From positions 1,178,001 through 1,242,000 of the forward strand of contig NZ_AP017313.1 in assembly GCF_002355435.1 (NCBI RefSeq): a stretch of 64,000 nucleotides of DNA. Direction: 5' to 3'. This DNA is from Mucilaginibacter gotjawali (GTDB lineage: Bacteria > Bacteroidota > Bacteroidia > Sphingobacteriales > Sphingobacteriaceae). Both the position numbers and the translations under genes were made by a program. The notes below the pieces were generated by a model. That model made no database searches. It had not been told where the DNA came from and was given only the letters and a program-made list of their open reading frames with translations. Shown piece after piece: positions 1-8,326 of this stretch. Each line of letters starts with the position of its first letter. The first letter of the stretch is position 1.

Positions 1-489
1 GAATGGCTGGTAGGAAAGGGCCTGTTAGCTGCACCGGTATTGAATGAAGGCGGCAAGCGTACCATATACTTACCAAACGATACCTGGTTTAACTACTATA
101 CAGGTGAGGTGATCAGGGGACCCAAAACCATTTCAGTTGATAAGGCGCTTGACGAAATACCTGTATATGTCCGTGCTGGAACCATCCTACCCATTGGCCC
201 TGTTGTTCAATATTCAGAACAAACGTCAGCTACTCCGCTCGAAATCCATATTTATCCGGGTAAAAACGGCACTTTTAAAATGGTTGAAGATGATGGTGTG
301 TCCTATAATTACACTAAAGGCAATACCCGTACAACAACGTATAGCTGGAACGATGCCACCAAAACCTTATCATGGAAAGTGAGTGGCGCCTACGCAGGTA
401 AAAATGTTTATAAAAGTATAAAAGCGGTTTTAGGAAAAGCAGAAAAGACCGCGCTTGTTGGCAATACCGGGAGCCTGGTTTTTAAGTGA
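1..489 (+). CDS. GH31 family glycoside hydrolase, C-terminal fragment (cut by window edge)
   Basis: The frame is open from base 1, so the gene starts left of the window; an internal TTG at 40 is not the start. The visible 162 residues begin with a GLLAAPVLNEGGKRTIYLP stretch, typical of the end of the GH31 barrel, followed by the WFNYYTGE motif and the beta-sandwich domains that close alpha-glucosidase/alpha-xylosidase family proteins. The catalytic part is not visible, so the substrate cannot be assigned. It lies 67 bp before the GH92 gene on the same strand and probably belongs to the same locus. The family call is from motif recognition. Confidence 0.85.
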   Translation, partial: EWLVGKGLLAAPVLNEGGKRTIYLPNDTWFNYYTGEVIRGPKTISVDKALDEIPVYVRAGTILPIGPVVQYSEQTSATPLEIHIYPGKNGTFKMVEDDGVSYNYTKGNTRTTTYSWNDATKTLSWKVSGAYAGKNVYKSIKAVLGKAEKTALVGNTGSLVFK

Positions 490-556
490 TAAAATTATAT
501 TTCCTAACCACCCATATTTATCGCCGGCTAGGAACAGCTTACTTCTCCACAAAAAA

Positions 557-2770
557 ATGAAAATTAAAAAAGGACTACCGATTTTATTACTAAGCGTAGT
601 ATTACTGCCGGCCACAATTTTTACCGCCGGTGCACAAACTAAAAACCCGGACCAGATCCGGGTCAATTATGCCGGGAAGGTAAACACGGTTATCGGCACA
701 AAGGGCAAAGGAAAAGGCCCGGAAGAAATGTACCTGGAGGCAGGCTTTACTTTTCCGGGGGCTACTTATCCATTTGGTATGGTACAATTTACCACCACTT
801 TTTTTGATGAAAATAAGGGATTTGTGGTTAACCAGTTAAGTGGTGCCGGTTGTCCGCATATGGGCAATTTTCCCACCCTGCCTTTAAACGGCGATCTGCT
901 GGTCTCGCCAAATGACATGAAGGGATCCAATCCACAGTATCATATCGAAAAGGCGATGGCCGGTTACTATAAAGTGAATTTAGGCAACAGCAATATTGAT
1001 TGCGGGTTGACTGTAACGAAAAGAACCGGTATGGCGCAATACCGGTTTTCAGATACCGCCAGCCGGGCTACCATCATTATCGGATCGGGTATAAATGCAA
1101 CAAAAATAAATGATGCGCATATTACCATTACCGGCCCCGGTAAATGTGAAGGCTACGCTGACGGTGGTTCCTTTTGCGGGATCAACACCGCTTATAAAGT
1201 TTATTTTGCGGCAGAATTTGATGTTGTGCCAATTGTATCAGGCACATGGAAAGATAACAAGATCAATATTTCCTCCGTTGCTGACAGCGGCGCAAACTCG
1301 GGCGCCTACTTTACCTTTAAGGTTCCTTCGAACAAAATCATCCAGTATAAATTTGGATTGTCGTACGTTTCGATAAAAAATGCAAAGGAAAATTTAAAAG
1401 CGGAAAACTCCGGTTGGGACTTTGCAATGGTAAAAAATAACGCGGTACGCGCCTGGAACAACAAATTAGGAAAAATTGAAGCCATGGGTGGCAGCAATGA
1501 CTTGACCACGCAGTTTTATACGCATTTGTACCATGCCTTTATCCATCCCAGCATTTCAAATGATGTAAATGGCGAATATATTGGCGCTGACAATAAGATT
1601 AAAAAAGCAAGCGGCTTTAATGACTATACGGAGTTTAGTAACTGGGATACATACCGTACACAAACGCCCCTGATCGCCATGCTGGCCCCAAAGGAGACCG
1701 GTGATATGATGGAATCGATCGTAAAATTTGCGCGTCAGTCTGGCGGAGGGTTTCCGCGATGGGTAATGGTAAATAAAGAAACAGGTATTATGCAAGGCGA
1801 CCCAACCTCGATAGTAGTGGCCAACGCTTATACTTACGGTGCAAAAAACTTTGACACTAAGGCTGCACTTGAAATTATGCGCAGCGGGGCAGAAGTGCCG
1901 GGTACCGCATCGCAGGGCCAGCTGACGCGCCCGCAATTGGATCAGTACCTGACCAAGGGCTATGCGCAGGCATCCATGAGTCTTGAATATAATTCAGCAG
2001 ATTTTGCGATAGGGCAATTTGCTTTGCAAGCCACAAAAAATAAATCAGTATACAGCAAATATTTACAAGGTGCCGGAAAATGGAAGAATATTTATAATCC
2101 TGAAAGAAAATGGCTGCAATCGCGCAACCCCGACGGCAGCTGGAAAAATGACAATGATGATATGCGCGAATCCAGCTATACCAACTATTTCTGGATGGTG
2201 CCCTTTGACCTGAAAACACTGATTGACACTATCGGCGGGAAGAAATTTGCTGAAGAAAGACTGGATCAGGATTTTTCTAAACTAAATGCAGATTATGGCC
2301 AGGACTGGTTTGCCGCAGGCAATGAGCCCGATTTTCAGATGCCATGGACATACAATTGGGCCGGAGCGCCCTATAAAAGCCAGGCGTTGATCCGCCGGAT
2401 CATGGCGGAATCATACTCAAATCATGATAACGGATTGCCTGGTAACGACGACCTTGGGGCCATGGGCGCCTGGTATGTATTTGCCGGCATTGGCTTGTAT
2501 CCCATGATACCCGGTTATGCAGGCTTTTCAGTCAACAGCCCGTCGTTCCCGCTCATTAAAATACACCTGGGAACTGGAAAAACGCTGGTGATAAAGGGCG
2601 GATCAGGAACCAGACCTTATATAACATCGCTCAAAATAAACGGCAAACTGTGGAACAGCACCTGGATACCTTATAGCGCGATAAAAAATGGGGGGACGCT
2701 TACTTACACCTTATCTGATCAGCCTGATTTAACCTGGGGGACAAAAATAGCGCCGCCATCATTTAACTAA
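557..2770 (+). CDS. GH92 family alpha-mannosidase, exported
   Basis: About 737 residues, the usual GH92 length. The ATG at 557 is chosen because it opens a clear signal peptide (MKIKKGLPILLLSVVLLP, cleavage near AGAQ); a longer frame from 455 would run into the GH31 stop. An N-terminal beta-sandwich is followed by the alpha/alpha toroid. GNEPD near residue 590 carries the likely general acid Glu, and GNDDLGAMGAW near 629-639 carries the Asp pair that in this Ca2+-dependent, inverting family activates water. GH92 enzymes remove alpha-linked mannose from N-glycans and yeast mannan, in the periplasm or at the surface. The GH2 gene follows 13 bp downstream, suggesting co-transcription. The linkage cannot be read from sequence. 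Confidence 0.93.
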   Translation: MKIKKGLPILLLSVVLLPATIFTAGAQTKNPDQIRVNYAGKVNTVIGTKGKGKGPEEMYLEAGFTFPGATYPFGMVQFTTTFFDENKGFVVNQLSGAGCPHMGNFPTLPLNGDLLVSPNDMKGSNPQYHIEKAMAGYYKVNLGNSNIDCGLTVTKRTGMAQYRFSDTASRATIIIGSGINATKINDAHITITGPGKCEGYADGGSFCGINTAYKVYFAAEFDVVPIVSGTWKDNKINISSVADSGANSGAYFTFKVPSNKIIQYKFGLSYVSIKNAKENLKAENSGWDFAMVKNNAVRAWNNKLGKIEAMGGSNDLTTQFYTHLYHAFIHPSISNDVNGEYIGADNKIKKASGFNDYTEFSNWDTYRTQTPLIAMLAPKETGDMMESIVKFARQSGGGFPRWVMVNKETGIMQGDPTSIVVANAYTYGAKNFDTKAALEIMRSGAEVPGTASQGQLTRPQLDQYLTKGYAQASMSLEYNSADFAIGQFALQATKNKSVYSKYLQGAGKWKNIYNPERKWLQSRNPDGSWKNDNDDMRESSYTNYFWMVPFDLKTLIDTIGGKKFAEERLDQDFSKLNADYGQDWFAAGNEPDFQMPWTYNWAGAPYKSQALIRRIMAESYSNHDNGLPGNDDLGAMGAWYVFAGIGLYPMIPGYAGFSVNSPSFPLIKIHLGTGKTLVIKGGSGTRPYITSLKINGKLWNSTWIPYSAIKNGGTLTYTLSDQPDLTWGTKIAPPSFN

Positions 2771-2783
2771 ACAATTATTCACG

Positions 2784-5744
2784 ATGAAGACTTTGATCCG
2801 CCGTTATAACAAATCGTTTTTGTTTGCCATTGCAGGCATATTGCTTTATACATACAGTTCAGCACAACCCGGGGTTGTTTATCTCAACAATACCAATCCT
2901 GCCGTTACCTGGAAAGTGGAACCCGCGGATGATGTTAAAGATATCAACGCCATCAATAAAACTGGCTTTGCGGTAAATGCCTGGGTGAAAGCGACTGTAC
3001 CCGGCACTGTGTTTTCATCTTACGTGGCCGCTGGGTTGGAAAAAGATCCCAATTTTGGCGACAATATTTACAAAGTAGACAAAAAGAAATACGACCGCGA
3101 TTTTTGGTACCGGACTGAATTTGCAGTTCCGGCCAGTTTTACAAAAAAGACCACCTGGCTGAATTTTAAAGGGATAAACCGAAAAGCAGACATCTTTTTG
3201 AATGGTACCAAATTAGGGAGCCTTGACGGTTTTATGCAGCGCGGCCGATACGATATTACCGGTATAGTTAATAAAAGCGGGCCAAATGTACTGGCTGTAT
3301 TGGTATACTGGCCGCATACGCCCCTTGTAAACTACGCCAGCCCCACTTATATCCCAAGCGCGAGCTGGGATTGGATGCCCTATGTGCCCGGCTTAAATAT
3401 GGGCATAACCGACGATGTATATTTGACCAATACAGGCAGCCTTACTTTAGATGACCCATGGATCAGAACCGACCTGCCCACCAACGCGCGGGCCGATCTT
3501 TCGCTGGAAATGAAGATCAAAAACAGTTCAGGAAATTTTGAACAGGGCGTAATAAGCGGCGTTATCAACCCGGGTAACATTCAATTTTCCGAAAAGGTAT
3601 TTGTGGGCGCTACTGGATCAGCAAATATCAGGATCGACAAAAAACGCTTTCCCGAACTTGCAATCAATAGCCCCAGGCTTTGGTGGCCCAATGGCTATGG
3701 CGACCCTAACCTGTATACCTGCAGGTTGAGTTTGAAAATCGGCGATGAAGTTTCGGATGAAAAGGAGATTAAATTCGGCATTAAAAAATACACTTATGAT
3801 ACTGCCGGGCATGTGCTTCATGTGTACGTAAATGGTACAAAGGTATTTTTAAAAGGCGGTAACTGGGGCATGAGCGAATATATGCTCCGCTGCCGCGGTA
3901 ATGAGTATGATACCAAAGTGAGGTTTCATAAAGAAATGAACTTTAACATCATCCGTAACTGGATAGGCTCAACCACAGACGAGGAGTTTTACGATGCCTG
4001 CGATAAATACGGCATAATGGTTTGGGATGATTTTTGGCTCAATTCAATTCCTAACCTGCCCGATGATATCAATACTTTCAACACAAACGCCGTTGAAAAA
4101 ATAAAAAAGTTCAGAAACCACCCCTCAATCGCCATCTGGTGCGGTGACAACGAAGGCACGCCTATGGAACCGCTTAATGGGTGGCTGAAAGAGGATATCA
4201 GTGCCTTTGACGGTAACGACAGGTATTACCAGCCCAACTCTCATGCCGGCAATTTAACCGGCAGCGGCCCATGGACAAACTCCGACCCGCGCTGGTATTT
4301 TAGCCGCTCACCGAACGGGTTTGGTGGTAACCCGGGCTGGGGATTACGAAGTGAGATAGGCACTGCCGTATTTACAAACTTCGACAGCTTTAAAAAATTT
4401 ATGCCCCGGGATAAATGGTGGCCCCGAAATGAAATGTGGAACCTGCATTTTTTTGGCCCCTCTGCCGGAAATGCAGGGCCCGACCGTTACGACGATGCCA
4501 TTGCAAAAAGATACGGCACAGCGGCAGGAATAGCAGATTACTGCCGGAAAGCGCAATTGCTGAACATCGAGACCAACAAGGCCATGTACGAGGGTTGGGA
4601 AGATAATATTTGGGAAGACGCATCAGGCATTATGACCTGGATGAGCCAGTCGGCGTATCCCTCATTGGTATGGCAAACGTATGATTATTATTACGACCTT
4701 ACCGGGGCCTATTGGGGCGCAAAAAAAGCATGTGAACCCCTGCATATCCAATGGAACCCCGTTAACAATGCCATAAAAGTGATCAATACTACCAGGAATG
4801 ATCTGGAGGGACTTACTGCAAAAGCAGAAATTTATAACAGTGATGGTAGCCTGGTTAGTCAATATAGCCAGTCGGAATTAGTAGATGCCCCGGCAAATAC
4901 GGCAACAACTTGTTTTACGATTAATTTTGCGCAGGAACGCGAGAACCTTGCACTGAACAAACCTGCTTTTGCTTCTTCAACCGCAAGCGGCGAGCCAGCG
5001 CTGGTGACTGATGATAACCCGGGCAGCCGCTGGGCCAGCAATCAATCGGATAATGAATGGATCTATGTTGATTTAGGGGCGGAGCAGGTAGTGAACGGCG
5101 TAAAACTCAATTGGGAAGAGGCGTACGGGAAAGCCTTTAAAATCCAAGTGTCGGGGGATACTAAAAATTGGAAAGATGTTTATGAAACGGGAGATGGCCA
5201 TACAGGTATACAGCAAATTACTTTTGACGAAGAGAAAGCAAGATATGTGCGCATGCTCGGGATTCAGCGTGGCTCGGGCTGGGGCTATTCGCTGTGGGAT
5301 TTTGAAGTTTATGGCGGCCAGCCAAAAAGCAATGGCTTAAGCGAGGTGCATTTTATTAAACTAAAACTTACTGATAAAACCGGTAAACTGGTATCGGATA
5401 ATTTTTACTGGCGTGGAAACAAAAGGACGGATTTTACCGCATTGAATGCCCTGCCAAAGGTTAATTTGAAAACAACCTATACCATAAAGCACCAGGGCGG
5501 TAAATACTTTGCCAGCGTGCGGGTTATTAATCCGGCTTCATCTGCCGCCGCAGCGTTTGCGATCAGGGTACAAGCTGTAAAAGCAAGTTCCGGTGAACAA
5601 ATTCTACCGGCAATTATGAACGATAATTATTTTTCGCTGATGAGGGGCGAATCAAAGGAAATAAATATTGAGTTTGATGAAAAGGCTTCAGGCAATGATG
5701 AGATCAAGTTTTTGGTAGAACCGTATAACAATCCGGTAAAATAA
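2784..5744 (+). CDS. GH2 family exo-glycosidase (beta-mannosidase/exo-glucosaminidase type) with discoidin domain
   Basis: 986 residues with a signal peptide ending near YSSAQ. The GH2 order is seen: sugar-binding jelly roll, immunoglobulin-like domain, TIM barrel. The barrel has WCGDNEG (acid/base Glu457) and LRSEIG (probable nucleophile Glu524). SGIMTWMSQSAYPSLVWQ and GAKKACEPLHIQW resemble the CsxA exo-beta-glucosaminidase and mannosylglycoprotein endo-beta-mannosidase subgroup rather than LacZ. An F5/8 type C (CBM32-like) domain is inserted at about residues 712-846 (NLALNKPAFASS to LWDFEVYGG) ahead of the last beta domains. Next to GH92, a role in mannose-containing glycans is plausible, but exo-glucosaminidase activity cannot be excluded. 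Confidence 0.88.
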   Translation: MKTLIRRYNKSFLFAIAGILLYTYSSAQPGVVYLNNTNPAVTWKVEPADDVKDINAINKTGFAVNAWVKATVPGTVFSSYVAAGLEKDPNFGDNIYKVDKKKYDRDFWYRTEFAVPASFTKKTTWLNFKGINRKADIFLNGTKLGSLDGFMQRGRYDITGIVNKSGPNVLAVLVYWPHTPLVNYASPTYIPSASWDWMPYVPGLNMGITDDVYLTNTGSLTLDDPWIRTDLPTNARADLSLEMKIKNSSGNFEQGVISGVINPGNIQFSEKVFVGATGSANIRIDKKRFPELAINSPRLWWPNGYGDPNLYTCRLSLKIGDEVSDEKEIKFGIKKYTYDTAGHVLHVYVNGTKVFLKGGNWGMSEYMLRCRGNEYDTKVRFHKEMNFNIIRNWIGSTTDEEFYDACDKYGIMVWDDFWLNSIPNLPDDINTFNTNAVEKIKKFRNHPSIAIWCGDNEGTPMEPLNGWLKEDISAFDGNDRYYQPNSHAGNLTGSGPWTNSDPRWYFSRSPNGFGGNPGWGLRSEIGTAVFTNFDSFKKFMPRDKWWPRNEMWNLHFFGPSAGNAGPDRYDDAIAKRYGTAAGIADYCRKAQLLNIETNKAMYEGWEDNIWEDASGIMTWMSQSAYPSLVWQTYDYYYDLTGAYWGAKKACEPLHIQWNPVNNAIKVINTTRNDLEGLTAKAEIYNSDGSLVSQYSQSELVDAPANTATTCFTINFAQERENLALNKPAFASSTASGEPALVTDDNPGSRWASNQSDNEWIYVDLGAEQVVNGVKLNWEEAYGKAFKIQVSGDTKNWKDVYETGDGHTGIQQITFDEEKARYVRMLGIQRGSGWGYSLWDFEVYGGQPKSNGLSEVHFIKLKLTDKTGKLVSDNFYWRGNKRTDFTALNALPKVNLKTTYTIKHQGGKYFASVRVINPASSAAAAFAIRVQAVKASSGEQILPAIMNDNYFSLMRGESKEINIEFDEKASGNDEIKFLVEPYNNPVK

Positions 5745-5868
5745 AAGGGATAACCCTTTGATTGAAAGGGACGGCAGGATAAGATTGGAGCCTAATAAAA
5801 TAATTAAACAGGAATTGTAAAAACTTTTCGATTAATTTACGCACCAATTAAACTGACATACCAAGAAG

Positions 5869-7110
5869 ATGGATGCCAAACCCAATTTTACCGAACGTAA
5901 ATATTTTGTGATCCTGCTATTTGTAACCTCGCTTTTTTTGCTTTGGGGGATAGCGATGTCATTAGGCGATACGTTGAACAAGCACTTTCAAAATGTATTG
6001 CATATAACAAAAGCAAGATCAGCATATGTGCAATTATCGCTGTTTGGCGCTTATGCGGTTATGGGGATTCCTGCCGGCTTGTTTATGAAAAAGTTTGGGT
6101 ACAAGTGGGGCGTTTTACTGGGCCTGTGTTTGTATGCTGTTGGCGCTTTTCTTTTTGTACCTGCATCAAATGCTGAGTCATTTGGTTTTTTCAGGTTCGC
6201 ATTATTTGTGCTGGCGTGCGGCCTGGCAACCCTTGAGACCGTAGCGCACCCATTTGTGGCCGCTCTCGGCGATCAGCGCACCAGCGACCAGCGGATTAAC
6301 TTTTCCCAGTTTTTTAATGGGTTGGGAGGGATTATAGGGCCGGTTGTGGGCGGCTTTTTTATTTTAAAAGCCGACCAGGAACATTCAAATGACCTGGTTG
6401 CCGTACGGAATTTATATTTGATTATTGGAACAGTAATTGCCATGGTCGCCGTTTTATTTTCATTTGTAAAAGTACCGGCACTTTCAGATCCGCACGTGGT
6501 AGCGCTTGACTCCTATGCCGTTGGTGGGGGCGAACACGTCCCGAAGAAATTATTCCGTCAAAAACACTTTGTGTTTGCGGCCATAGCGCAATTGTTTAAT
6601 GTGGCAGCGCAAGGGGGCACCTGGGCGTATTTTATTAATTATGGCCACGAAATTATGGGCTTATCGTCCGAAAAGGCAAGCTACTTTTTTAGTTTAAGTA
6701 TGCTGATGATGGTTTTTGGGCGCTTAATAGGCACATTGCTGATGCGCTACATAATAGCGCCAAATAAGCTGCTTTGGATTTTTGCGGTTTGCAATATCGT
6801 GATGTGCCTTATTGTGGCTCAAAATTTAGGACCGGTATCCTTTATTGCATTGATCATGATCAATTTCTTTTTCAGTATCATGTTCCCCACTATTTTCAGC
6901 CTTGGTTTAAAAGATTTGGGGAAATCAACCGAGCAGGCATCCTCATTTATTGTTATGGGTGTAGTGGGCGGCGGCCTGTTCCCTTTTTTAATGGGATGGG
7001 TGGCCGACTATAATGTTGCTACGGCATATTATTTACCGATAATATGTTATATAGTGATATTTTTATTCGGGTTTTTGTACCCGCGTTTAAACCGCTCAGC
7101 AATTAGCTAA
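5869..7110 (+). CDS. MFS sugar permease, FucP-like
   Basis: 413 residues with about twelve hydrophobic helices and a short polar N-terminus. LWGIAMSLGDTLNKHFQ in helix 1, the GYKWG loop, and the LETVAHPFVAALGD segment are typical of the L-fucose:H+ symporter FucP and related Bacteroidota hexose or GlcNAc permeases. It would carry the monosaccharide released by the neighbouring hydrolases across the inner membrane by proton symport. It lies 125 bp after the GH2 gene and 90 bp before the LacI gene, on the same strand. The exact sugar is not predictable. Confidence 0.85.
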   Translation: MDAKPNFTERKYFVILLFVTSLFLLWGIAMSLGDTLNKHFQNVLHITKARSAYVQLSLFGAYAVMGIPAGLFMKKFGYKWGVLLGLCLYAVGAFLFVPASNAESFGFFRFALFVLACGLATLETVAHPFVAALGDQRTSDQRINFSQFFNGLGGIIGPVVGGFFILKADQEHSNDLVAVRNLYLIIGTVIAMVAVLFSFVKVPALSDPHVVALDSYAVGGGEHVPKKLFRQKHFVFAAIAQLFNVAAQGGTWAYFINYGHEIMGLSSEKASYFFSLSMLMMVFGRLIGTLLMRYIIAPNKLLWIFAVCNIVMCLIVAQNLGPVSFIALIMINFFFSIMFPTIFSLGLKDLGKSTEQASSFIVMGVVGGGLFPFLMGWVADYNVATAYYLPIICYIVIFLFGFLYPRLNRSAIS

Positions 7111-7199
7111 ATTGATTTATAAATAAATCGGCCTAAAAAGTTTATTTTAAAAAAATATGAGTTATATTACCGCATATATTGGATAAGAACTATTAAAAA

Positions 7200-8243
7200 G
7201 TGAAGAAAAAGTTATCTATTGTTGATATTGCCAACAGCTTAAACGTATCTAAAACTACCATTTCTTTTATCCTGAATGGCAGGGCCCAGGAAAAGAGAAT
7301 TGGAGCTGAATTAGTGGAACGGGTTTTGAAATTCGTTGAAGAAGTTGGTTATAAACCAAACCCGCTTGCAAAAAGCCTGCGTACGGGTAAATCAAACATC
7401 ATCGGCCTGATGGTGGAAGATATTGCTAACCCCTTTTTCGCCAGTATTGCAAGGTTGATTGAAGATCGCGCTTATAATAATGGTTATAAAATAATTTATT
7501 GCAGTACGGATAATAATACCGAGAAAACCAAAGACCTGATTGAAATGTACCGCGACAGGCATGTTGACGGGTATATTATCGCGCCGCCTGAAGGCATCGA
7601 GGACGATATCAATTCATTAATAAAGGCAGGTTTCCCTGTAGTATTATTTGACCGTAACCTGGAGAATGTTAATGCAGATTATGTGGTGGTTGATAATCTT
7701 TTTAGTACCTATAATGCTACCCGGCATTTAATAAGCCAGGGGTATAAAAATATAGCCTATGTTTCTTTTTTATCATCGCAGGCGCAGTTAACCCAGCGTC
7801 TGCAGGGTTATAAGAATGCTTTAAAAGAGTATAATTTAAAACCAATTGTTAAAGAAGTATTGTTTAACCGGGACAATGATGTCATCATGGAACCGATAAG
7901 GACATTTTTGAAGAAACGCAAGGACGATATAGATGCTATATTATTTGGCACCAACCACATTGGTGTTTGTGGTCTCCGCCTGTTTAGTGAATTAGGCATA
8001 AAAGTGCCTGACGATATAGCCGTTGTGTCTTTTGACGATTATGAGGTTTTTCAATTGTTTACGCCCCCCATCTCAGCAATTGCACAGCCCATTGTTCAAA
8101 TAGCCGATAATGTGATCACTACTTTATTGAGTAAGCTGAATTCGCCTGTTAAAGACAAATCTGTTAAAACCATTACACTTTCTACCGAGCTTAACATCCG
8201 GAGCTCATCTGCTCCGGCAAAAAGCAATGTTGTGCCTGTATAG
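7200..8243 (+). CDS. LacI family transcriptional regulator
   Basis: 347 residues starting at a GTG. The LacI helix-turn-helix and hinge are clear at residues 4-60 (IVDIANSLNVSKTTISFILN, then GYKPNPLAKSLRTG), followed by a periplasmic-binding-protein-like effector domain with IANPFFASIA, DGYIIAPP and VVSFDDYE. Such proteins bind palindromic operators and release them on binding a sugar. It is co-directional with the permease and hydrolases upstream and is the likely local regulator. No operator palindrome was identified with confidence. Confidence 0.92.
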   Translation: MKKKLSIVDIANSLNVSKTTISFILNGRAQEKRIGAELVERVLKFVEEVGYKPNPLAKSLRTGKSNIIGLMVEDIANPFFASIARLIEDRAYNNGYKIIYCSTDNNTEKTKDLIEMYRDRHVDGYIIAPPEGIEDDINSLIKAGFPVVLFDRNLENVNADYVVVDNLFSTYNATRHLISQGYKNIAYVSFLSSQAQLTQRLQGYKNALKEYNLKPIVKEVLFNRDNDVIMEPIRTFLKKRKDDIDAILFGTNHIGVCGLRLFSELGIKVPDDIAVVSFDDYEVFQLFTPPISAIAQPIVQIADNVITTLLSKLNSPVKDKSVKTITLSTELNIRSSSAPAKSNVVPV

Positions 8244-8326
8244 AAAGCAGCAGCAGGACTTTAAGTAGCAGAAATGACGGATTTTTGGAATGCCATCATC
8301 TCCGCTGATCAAATTATTTTATCGGC

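Noticed and set aside
455..556. Upstream extension of the GH92 frame
   Set aside because: It overlaps the GH31 end, begins at TTG and has no conserved sequence; the ATG at 557 opens a proper signal peptide.
1556..2219. Minus-strand frames within the GH92 gene
   Set aside because: No start context and Cys/His-rich shadow composition.
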